Shown here piece by piece: positions 52,672 to 60,858 of a DNA stretch of 64,000 bases (positions within the stretch are counted from its first letter, which is position 1; each line of letters starts with the position of its first letter). This stretch comes from Argyresthia goedartella (lineage: Eukaryota > Arthropoda > Insecta > Lepidoptera > Argyresthiidae). Under the pieces are notes generated by a model. That model had not been told where the DNA came from. It did no database searches and was given only the letters and a program-made list of their open reading frames with translations. Location: positions 34,550,906 through 34,614,905 of the forward strand of contig OX463818.1 of NCBI GenBank assembly GCA_949825045.1, in the 5' to 3' direction. A program made the translations under genes and the position numbers.

Positions 52672-55017
52672 ATGGCAAAAACCAGGAAAAAACCTACCGA
52701 AGAAGAAAAAAATAAAAAGCGACGTGAGCAAAAGAAGTTAAGCATGAGGAAAGCAAGGGAAAAACTTAAGAAAAATCCAATAGCCTTAGAAGAAAAAAGA
52801 AGAAAAGATAGAGAATACTACTATAGACAGAAGTCGCAAGGAAAAATTAAGAAAATTCAGGATTTAGCAGAAAGAGAGCAAAGATATCTACGAAATAAAT
52901 GGGCAAAAGACGCAAAATTACGTAGAGACAGATTGAAAGCACAAAAACAAGCTTTGCTATCAATTGATCAGGAAACTCCTCCATCCAGTCCAGCGCCTTC
53001 GTCGGTGTCGTCACTCAGATCGAGGTCTGAATCAGGCCGAGCTGTTGCAGAGAAAAACAAACGACGACTTAAAAATGAAAATTTCCTGCTCAAATCTCAA
53101 CTTAAGGTTCTAGCAAACAAGCTTGCTAAGTATAAGATGCGTTGCAATAGACTGCGGAAGGAGAAGAAACACAAACAAACAAAAACAACAACAAGAACAA
53201 AAGAAAGTAAAGACGTGTCCAGTGCTGTCCGTGAATTTCTTCTCAGTGACGATTCTAGTCGTTCAACAGCCGGAAAAAAAGAAACTATCACTAGATTTAA
53301 ACAGAAAAAACAGATTCGCTTACTCAATGAGTCCCTCATCAATTTGCACAAAAAATTTGTGACCCAAACAAACCTGAAAATATCGTATAAAACTTTTTGT
53401 CGATATAGACCTTTTTGGGTGTTGAACCCTAAAGTTGCAGCACGTGAGACTTGTTTGTGTGCAATACATACCAACATGGAATTATTAGTGAAATCACTGA
53501 AAAATTCTCACGTGATAAATGAAAACTCCCCCATGGCAGTAAGCAAATCTATTTGCTGTGAAGAGATGACAGAAAAATGTCTAGAACGGACATGTTTGGC
53601 GTGTAGGTTCAAGAAGATCGCATTCAACCAATTCACCCCAAATGATACGGTAAAGTATGAGCGATGGGTCACCAAAAAGATTATGCAAACGATCAAAGGC
53701 CAAGAGAAACTCTGTCAGAAGACTATTAAAGAAGTTGTCGTAACATCTAAACAACAACTGGCAATTCACCTGACGAACAGCATCGGACGATTCATGAAAC
53801 ATGTCTGTATTACGTTTCACCAGTTTAATGTCGTCAAGGATATTAAAACAAATATGTCTCCGAGCGAAGGTCTACTGCACATAGACTTTTCCGAAAATTA
53901 CAACTGTAAGTACTCTTCAGAAATACAGTCTGCTCACTTTGGTGGGTCAAAAGATCAGCTGTCGCTTCATACTGTGGTATTTTACTATGTTGATGAAAAC
54001 ACAGAGGAGAAGCGTATCATCGCAAAGTCTTTTTGTACGGTCAGTGACATCTTGAACCATGGACCTATATACATTTGTGCACACTTGAAGCCCATTATTG
54101 CCACGATAAAGACATTGGTCCCGACTCTTAAACGTCTCCATATTTTAAGCGACGGACCATCGACACAGTACAAAAATAAGACTATGTTTCACTTGATAGC
54201 TGCATACTTAAGCGAAGAAACGCAAGCGAGTAGTATACTGTGGCACTATAGTGCGAGTGGACACGGTAAGGGAGCCCCTGATGGTGTAGGAGGGTGCCTC
54301 AAGCGAACGGCTGATAAGCATGTTGCCAAAGGAAACGACGTCAATAACATAGACGCTTTCATTGAATGTGTACATCAAGACTGTAAGGGCATCAATGTTA
54401 TAAAAATTGACGATGCGGCAGCGAAAGACATTGAAAGACTGATTGAAAACAGCAAAATCTGCCCTTTCCGCGGTACCATGCAAGTGCATCAAGTAACATG
54501 GGACAAGCGAGAACCAAAAATCCTCCAATTCCGAAGACTGAGCTGCACTACTTGTGCCCCAGGAGCTACGTGCGTGCACTACAATTTGGGCCATATAACA
54601 CTTGACCTAAAACCACGTAACGAGATACCTGCTCCCTCACCAACTTCGAGTTCTCTTCCCAGTCCCTTGCTGAGCATAGCAAGTCCGCTGCTTAGTTCTA
54701 ACTGGAGCCCAATAGTAAGCCAATTGCTAGATCCAAGAGATAACCAGACATCGAGAACAATGTCTAGTCCATCGATTTTTGAGCCCCAAATCAATGACTC
54801 TGAAGAACCAACTTGTTCCAAGACCCTTCGTGGAATACAAAGTCGAAAGCGCATTCGTTATAACGATGTTTATTCCGATAGCTCAAGATCGCCACCTCTT
54901 ACACGAGCTGAAACTCCAAAGAATACCGTGCGCACGAAGAAATCTCGAGAAAACTGGAAACAAAGTTTTTGGGACTCATCAGACGATGAAGAAATTTTTT
55001 CCAACAAAAAGACATAG
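52672..55017 (+). CDS. Intact 781-residue transposase-like protein, unassigned superfamily
   Basis: ATG 52672 (AGAATATGGC context), TAG 55015-55017. Residues 1-170 are very rich in Lys/Arg/Glu and predicted coiled coil (KKRREQKKLSMRKAREKLKK; NPIALEEKRRKDREYYYRQK), with an acidic/serine linker at about 100-120. Cys/His clusters follow: CLCAIHTN, then CCEEMTEKCLERTCLAC at about 294-311. The core looks like an RNase-H-fold nuclease: HIDFSENY (D405, E408), LSDGPSTQYKNK (D494), GHGKGAPDGVGG (531-541) and E565. These could supply a DDE/D triad, but the assignment is inference. A second Cys cluster, CTTCAPGATCVHYNLGH, lies near 625-641, and a Ser/Pro-rich tail carries basic patches (RKRIRYN) and ends acidic (SSDDEE). 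I recall uncharacterised multi-copy proteins with the SDG-x-x-x-QYKNK and HGKG-x-x-DG-x-GG blocks in other animals. It has no stop or frameshift, unlike nearly all neighbours. Confidence 0.85.
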   Translation: MAKTRKKPTEEEKNKKRREQKKLSMRKAREKLKKNPIALEEKRRKDREYYYRQKSQGKIKKIQDLAEREQRYLRNKWAKDAKLRRDRLKAQKQALLSIDQETPPSSPAPSSVSSLRSRSESGRAVAEKNKRRLKNENFLLKSQLKVLANKLAKYKMRCNRLRKEKKHKQTKTTTRTKESKDVSSAVREFLLSDDSSRSTAGKKETITRFKQKKQIRLLNESLINLHKKFVTQTNLKISYKTFCRYRPFWVLNPKVAARETCLCAIHTNMELLVKSLKNSHVINENSPMAVSKSICCEEMTEKCLERTCLACRFKKIAFNQFTPNDTVKYERWVTKKIMQTIKGQEKLCQKTIKEVVVTSKQQLAIHLTNSIGRFMKHVCITFHQFNVVKDIKTNMSPSEGLLHIDFSENYNCKYSSEIQSAHFGGSKDQLSLHTVVFYYVDENTEEKRIIAKSFCTVSDILNHGPIYICAHLKPIIATIKTLVPTLKRLHILSDGPSTQYKNKTMFHLIAAYLSEETQASSILWHYSASGHGKGAPDGVGGCLKRTADKHVAKGNDVNNIDAFIECVHQDCKGINVIKIDDAAAKDIERLIENSKICPFRGTMQVHQVTWDKREPKILQFRRLSCTTCAPGATCVHYNLGHITLDLKPRNEIPAPSPTSSSLPSPLLSIASPLLSSNWSPIVSQLLDPRDNQTSRTMSSPSIFEPQINDSEEPTCSKTLRGIQSRKRIRYNDVYSDSSRSPPLTRAETPKNTVRTKKSRENWKQSFWDSSDDEEIFSNKKT

Positions 55018-55021
55018 TCCT

Positions 55022-55212
55022 TTCGGTGGACAAAGACAAAATATTTTTTTTCTCTATAAATGTTCCTTGCCAACCATAACTGTGTTCTGTTGATTTGTTC
55101 GTAAGAAGAGGTTCTATGTTATAATGCAAAAGAATTTAATTATTTTTGTCTTTTTCATGTTGTAATTGCATTTTTAGTCTATTCGGTGGACAGCCTCGTC
55201 TTTTCGGTGGAA
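55022..55212 (+). promoter_or_regulatory. Three 3' copies of the TTCGGTGGAC motif
   Basis: TTCGGTGGAC at 55022-55031 (5 bases after the stop codon) and 55182-55191, TTCGGTGGAA at 55203-55212. The pair at 55178-55212 repeats the same composite order as 52039-52067 (AGTCTATTCGGTGGAC, then GTCTTTTCGGTGG) in the same orientation. Confidence 0.7.
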
Positions 55213-55367
55213 CCATAAAATGATTTTTAATATATAACTTATTTAAATCTTAAGTTTGATCTCTGGTTGTATCTTGTTTATCTTTAAATGCATGTATGTG
55301 TACTAAATAAATGTCGAATTTCATAAAAAGTCAAACTTTCATTTTTGCTTAAATTTGGATCAAGCTT

Positions 55368-55380
55368 TGACAATGACCCA
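55368..55380 (-). repeat. Right terminal inverted repeat
   Basis: TGACAATGACCCA, pairing exactly with 51317-51329. Confidence 0.75.
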
Positions 55381-56488
55381 AGTGACAGAATTGAGCATCT
55401 TTGACTTGCCGTAGTTTTAAATCTACTAATTGAAATTTAATGTAATTTAAGGATATACCTAGGTATGTTGAGCTCTCTTTTCCATGAAAAATCAGGCTTC
55501 TAGCTTTATCAAAATGAAGTTACCGGGTGGTCTAAAATGCCCTGAATGGCTTCCAGTACAGGATGGTAACAACTGTGCTCAAAATTTCAAAACAAAATCT
55601 CATCGTCCCGCAAAAACAAAATCACATCGTCGTAACTATTAAAATATTCGTCCAAATGTTGAAGTATGAAAGACAAAGTTTATCTACTTTAAATACCAGA
55701 AGCGATAAAGTATTTATTTTGATAAGGATCAATTCTTTAGGGCCAAATGTGCATTAGAAATAAGGTATCAATTTTTATTGTTATTATGGCAGAATGTTTT
55801 CCTACTTACTTGACAGTTTTCAGTTTATGTTTATATCATATTTAGGACAATGCACACACTATCTTTATAAAATATATGCGTTATTCCGATGTATAAGCTA
55901 CATAGCTTATACATCTGAATAAGGATTGATTGAAATTTTGTAATAATGTTATTATAAAATTTCAATTAATCCTTTCAGTAGTTTTTGCGTAAAAGAGTAA
56001 CAAACATCCATATATACCCACAAACTTTCGCGTTTATAATATTAGTAGGATTGTTTCACTACTTCAAGAGACCACAGACTTGAGCAATGAATATTAGAGT
56101 AAAGTTGATACCTGTACGCTTTCCCCTACCCTTACCCTTTGAGAAAAAGGTTATTGACAGACGTATAGGCAGTCAGAAATAAATTTACAGGTTTCAGATT
56201 TTTTCCTTTACCTGTGCCTTATATACCTTGCTTTTTGCCACAGTTCATGGTCATAGTTCAACCGGAAGTACCAAGGTTTTGATTCCCTTGCGAGTTCCAA
56301 GCAAACTTAGCAAGTTCAGCAAATTTGGGACTTGAACAGCCGTATTTATTTGATTGCGTGGACCTAGAATGTTTAATTTTCTCATAGCTCCAAGGATTCA
56401 CAGACGTAAGTAATTGATATCAATCTAAATTTGATACTTGCACGAGTTCCTGAAAAAAAGGGTTCTGACAGACGGACAGACGGATAAC
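55381..56488. other. Intergenic; hairpins and a common repeat
   Basis: No gene. GATGTATAAGCT/AGCTTATACATC at 55888-55915 is a 12-bp perfect hairpin. 55922-55977 is a longer imperfect palindrome around ATTGAAATTTTGTAATAA. GTAACAAACATCCATATATA through TTATAATATTAGTAGGAT (55998-56052) is the end of an interspersed repeat I associate with Lepidoptera. GACAGACGGACAGACGG at about 56468 is another repeat end. Confidence 0.45.
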
Positions 56489-58930
56489 AAACATAAACAT
56501 AAACATAACTTTATTTAGGAAAAAGATATACAATTACAAAGTTCACTACTCCCTAAAAAAGGGCAAGCCCTGTGGCATAGGATGAGTAGTTACTTCCCAA
56601 TAGGTGGCACAATTTAACAATATTATCTATTGCGTAGATATTTGATAAATTACAATATACATTTTTAAGACATAGTTATTGAAATTAATTGGAATTGAGA
56701 ATTTAACGTAAAATTATTATTAGAATTTAAATTTAAATTTTAACTTAATGATGTGAGTTTGTGAGTGTTGGTGTAATAAAGAAGATAAAAATTGTAATGT
56801 ATGAATTATTTGTTGTAGTGAGTAGTGAATGAATGTGTTGGTTGATTAGATATTTATTATTTTTTCACAAATTATTATTGAACTATATTTTATTTTATTT
56901 TATTATTATTTCATTTTATTATATATTATTATTAATTATTAATTTATTATTATTAACAACGAAGATGTTTTAATTATTATTATTTATTATTTTTTATTGC
57001 TTATTAATTTCTTGTTTGAATAGATATTAGGACAAAACTGTTAAGATGTTTTCAGTTTCCTCACACGTTAGAGATCTCAGCCATTTGTACATAGTTTTCT
57101 TATTTTCAAATACTGTCTTTGTATAAATTTCAATGTGTTGGCTAATATTATTATAGAGATAAGGTCCAAGGAACTTGAAAAATCTCTGCATAAAGCATGT
57201 CCGCACATTTACAGTTTGGCACACTTTGTCTTTTCTTCTTTTTTTATTATTGTTGTACTACTAGGCAAGAGTTTAGTGTGCTGTTTCAGTATAATACTTT
57301 GAATAAATATTTGCCTAACAGTAAGGACATCGCAAAAATTGAAAAGATCAGTTGTGGGAAACATGAAAGGTTTAAATGTGCAGACCTTTAAAACTGCGCG
57401 CTGAGCCCTCTCTACACGTAACAGTGTGGTCTTATGCACACCACCCCAGCTAGTGATGCAGTAACGCAGCAGCGATTCAGCCAGAGCCACATAAATGCGC
57501 TTCATAAGTGACGTCTCGGCTACATGCCTGAGGCTCTTAAATACATAAATTAATTTTCTGATTTTAGAGCCAAGTGCTTGAATGTGGTGGTGAAATTTCA
57601 AATTATTGTCCAAGAGTATACCCAAATATTTAATTGTCTCAGTCCTTTCCAAAGTTCTACACCTGCACGAGTTTAGCCTTGATGTAACGCATGTGTGAGC
57701 AAATAATTTGTACACGCTATTTGGTTGTATAGAGCTAAGGATAGAGAAGGTCAGGTACTTGGTTTTCTCAGAGTTTAAGGTAAGAACATTTTGATGTAAC
57801 CAGCGGGAGACAATATCAAAGCCTCGTTGAGCGCTGTGAAATACCTCATCCCACCCACTACCTGAGAATAATAAAACCCTATCATCGGCGTAAGCGATGA
57901 TTTTGCCCTGTGGCAACGCCAGTCGACAAAGATCATTTAAGTAGATTAGGAATAGAGTGGGTCCAAGGATACTTCCCTGTGGAACTCCCCAATTTACTGG
58001 CTTCGTGCTGCTTGCAAGTTTATCTATTTTTACACATTGAAGTCTACTCGAGAGGTAACTCCTAAAAAGATCCAGCTGGACTCCTCTGACCCCTATACTA
58101 TCCAGTTTATTAATAATTAGTTCCACCGAGACCGTGTCGAATGCTTTGGCTAAGTCCAGAAATATTCCCAAGCAGCGTTTTCCCTCGTCCAAGCTTTCAG
58201 ACACGAAATTTATAAGCTCATGTACGGCATCGGAGGTAGACTTACCAACACGAAAACCGTATTGATTTTCAGCCAGTATACCGTTTTTTTTTTTTCAGAT
58301 AACCAATGAGCCTAGAGTTCATGATTCTCTCCAGAAGCTTGGAGAGGGTTGGGAGAATGGAGATGGGCCTGTAACATTCTACACGATCTCGGTCGCCCCC
58401 CTTATGGATTGGAAGAACTACCGAATGCTTTAGAGCATCAGGGAAGATGCCCTTCTCCAAACATAAGTTAAAAATATATGTTAAGGAGGGGACAAATTGA
58501 TTTTTATGCGATTTTATGATCTTATTTGAAATCTTATCCCAACCTATTGAACAATTATCTTTCAAATTCATGATGAGTCTCTCAACTTCAATATTATCAG
58601 TTGGCAAAATTACAAACGAGTTTGGTTGAACGTGATTTTCGGTTTTTATAGGGATTTGCTCTGTCTGATAAATCGCCTCTGCTAGACTTTTCCCCACGTT
58701 TAAAAAATAATTATTTACTCCCTCTAATGATGTTGCAGGTGAAATATCAGGTTTTAAAAGTTCTCGAGGTTGATCTTTTTTTGTAGTGGTGGAGGAAATG
58801 GACTTAATAGCCTTCCAAAGGTGTTTACTATTACTTCCTGCCTTAGTAAGAAGAGACTTTTCATAGTTTCGCTTTAAACTTTTAAGCAAATTATTGCAGT
58901 AAGTTCTGTATCTGTTAACAAAGTCATCCT
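56489..58930 (-). mobile_element. LINE (Jockey/CR1 group), minus strand, 5'-truncated
   Basis: ORF2 runs from about 58889 down to 57027 in three frames. An AT-rich 3' untranslated region of about 500 bp follows, ending in a TTATGTTTATGTTTATGTTT tail at 56489-56508 (minus-strand reading). The 5' part (endonuclease) is missing. Relatedness to the element at 59650 is discussed under findings. Confidence 0.88.
57027..58889 (-). pseudogene. LINE ORF2 reverse transcriptase (two homopolymer frameshifts)
   Basis: Element-strand order: NYEKSLLTKAGSNSKHLWKA, a linker, then KHSVVLPIHKGGDRDRVECY, YRPISILPTLSKLLERIMNS (58269-58889). A T/A homopolymer at about 58282-58296 shifts the frame, after which NQYGFRVGKSTSDAV, FLDLAKAFDTVSVELIINKL, WGVPQGSILGPTLFLIYLND and the catalytic IAYADDRVLLF (about 57885-57915) follow. 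A Cys-rich insert (FAHTCVTSRLNSCRCRTL) lies before IKYLGILLDNNLKFHHHI. A second shift at an A/T run near 57225-57250 leads to the C-terminus VRTCFMQRFFKFLGPYLYNN and stop at 57027. Apart from these two indels the frame is open, so the copy is fairly young. Confidence 0.88.
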
Positions 58931-59640
58931 ACAAGGGTTCCTTTCTTCCTTTGAGGATACGGAACCCTAAAAATTAGAATCCTGTTAAATATATCACACA
59001 CACACACACACACACACAACCACACCGTAGAAACTCTTGTTAATATATATTATGTAACCTCCTTTATGTTCAAGGTCTAATACCATTATTCCTACATATT
59101 CTCAGTTTGCTGCTGTTTGTTTGATAGTTCTTATTTCTGGTTTCGTTTTTTTTTTACGTAATTTACGTGTTTATTTCTCTAGTCGGTTAAAAAGCAGGAA
59201 TAATTTTCTCATTTGGTGCCCATGGTGGACGAACTCTTTCCATATACATGACATAGCTATATTCGCTTCGCTATTAGCTTCGCTCGCCCCCTTACCCTTC
59301 ACCTAAGCTACCGCAGCATTTTGACCTGATATTTGCTGTGCAAATCAGTATTTTTGAAAGTATTTTAGAAAACACCCAAATGAAACAATTGTATGAGCCC
59401 TAATCGTTTCACTTGCAAATCGTACCTTGTTCGGAAGAAATAGGAGTCAATGTCATGTTACGACAATCGAAAGTTTTCGTGTTTGCGCCTCAATCACGCT
59501 AAAACAGCTGAACGGATTTGAATGAAATTTAGCACAAACATAATTTATGAGCTAGATTAACATATAAAACAATCTTAGCCGACTGTACTAGAGGAAGGGT
59601 AACGTTATCTCGGTAAATGATCATTCCTAAGAACACATAC
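58931..59640. other. Intergenic; CA microsatellite and repeat ends
   Basis: AAGGGTTCC...GGAACCCTAAAAATT at 58935-58976 is a repeat end. A CA run lies at 58995-59022. 59295-59357 duplicates 3350-3420. The rest looks like lepidopteran repeat debris (GAACGGATTTGAATGAAATT). No gene. Confidence 0.45.
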
Positions 59641-59656
59641 AGCTAGTAATACATAA

Positions 59657-60797
59657 ATGTACAAAGTCGTAGTCAATCACAACAACCATTCGTCGGTTGT
59701 CAGTTGTACAGAGAGGTCGAGTACACAATTCGCGTTCGTTATTCACAACTACCCTCCAATGGCGCCATCGAAGTTACCAAAGTGTGATGCTTGCCAAAAG
59801 TCGATCACCAAAAAGTTATCAGGTCTGGAATGCAGCAAGTATGGTCTGTATGTGCACGCTAGCAATGAATGTGCTGGCCTGACCACCAAGCAGATCGCTG
59901 CCCTACGCGCCGTGGAAAACTTCGAGTGGTCGTGTGACGAGTGCCACCGCAATACACCGCGCAGGAAGTCTTTCATCGTGCCGGACGATGACCAGGAAGA
60001 TGACACTACTGAAGAAAACCTCAACAATAGTCGAACTAGACCTGCAGTTTCCGTCGACATCAAGAAGATGCTCCAGGATATTTCTAGAGAGATCGATAAA
60101 ACAATAAAGAAACAACTAGGAGAACTCCAGCAAGCCGTCGATTTCTGCAGCAGCAAAGTGGACGAATTTGATGAAGCGATGGAAGAGATGAAAACTAAGG
60201 TGAAAATGCTAGAAAATAAAAACGAGAACCTAACAAATAAAAACACACATCTAGAAATAAAAATATTAGGACTAGAACAAAAGATCAATGAGCAGGAACA
60301 AAAGAAGATTGAAAATTTCCTCGAGATCGCTGGAGTTCCTTATCAAGAAAATGAAAATATAGTTGAAATCTCACATAAGATTGCGGCAAAGATAACCCTA
60401 GAAGCCAACGACATTCTGTCCGCGAGAAGATTGAAGGGAAAGGGCGAAAGTGCTGATGGCATGCTACAGGTCGAGCTGAAGAGGAGCTGCGAGACCAGCA
60501 CCTGGGTGAAGGCCGGCCGCACCGCCGAGCTGGTCGTTTTCGACGTGATGCCGGACTCCAACCTCAGCAGCGATGCAGCCGCCGGCAGAGTTTACATTCG
60601 CCACGCCCTAACGCCGTGGAGTAAAAAACTATGAGGCTAGGAACATGCTCAGGGATCACTATAAGTTTGTGTGGTGTAATTACGTACCATAATTTTCCCC
60701 TCATAATTATGAGGGGAAAATTATGGTACGTAAAAACGAGAAATCTAAAATTCATATTATTCATTTCGAAGAGGATATTAAAAAACTACTGCCCTAA
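59657..60797 (+). pseudogene. LINE ORF1: PHD-like finger plus coiled coil (disrupted)
   Basis: Translation may begin at 59657 or more likely at the second ATG 59759 (MAPSKLPKCDAC). Residues from there form a PHD-type zinc finger: CDAC, LECSKYGLYVH, ECAGLT, FEWSCDEC. In the second pair the expected Cys is Tyr (CSKY instead of CSKC). A long coiled coil follows (KKMLQDISREIDKTIKKQLG through KMLENKNENLTNKNTHLE). After it comes a C-terminal domain with ENFLEIAGVPYQENENIVEI and VKAGRTAELVVFDVMPDSNL, as in the nucleic-acid-binding ORF1 proteins of CR1-type LINEs. The first frame stops at 60632-60634 by a one-base shift after GTGGAGTAAAAAAC. The true C-terminus (RNMLRDHYKFVWCNY...GKIMVRKNE) lies in another frame and is interrupted by the palindrome. 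Confidence 0.8.
60680..60733. repeat. Perfect 54-bp palindrome without spacer
   Basis: 27-bp arms meet at 60706/60707 (centre CATAA|TTATG; arm core GTACCATAATTTTCCCCTCA). All 27 pairs match. It interrupts the ORF1 C-terminus. Deleting a 27-base half restores CNYEGKIMVRKNE. Confidence 0.95.
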
Positions 60798-60858
60798 ATA
60801 TAATAATTGAACCTATAAATTACCAATATCAATTAACTAAACTTATTAAATAAATAAA

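Larger units (their letters stand above)
51317..55380 (+). mobile_element. Candidate DNA transposon with 13-bp TIR and TTCGGTGGAC subterminal repeats
   Basis: TGGGTCATTGTCA at 51317-51329 is the exact reverse complement of TGACAATGACCCA at 55368-55380. These ends bracket a single 781-codon transposase-like ORF (52672-55017), about 1.35 kb of 5' and 0.36 kb of 3' non-coding DNA. No clean target duplication is visible: left AGTAAG and right AGTGAC share four of six bases. Nine copies or near-copies of TTCGGTGGAC sit in both non-coding flanks and none in the ORF that I could see. I cannot assign the superfamily. Confidence 0.75.

Noticed and set aside
54208..54594. Minus-strand ORFs within the 781-codon gene
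   Set aside because: Antisense shadows with no independent features.
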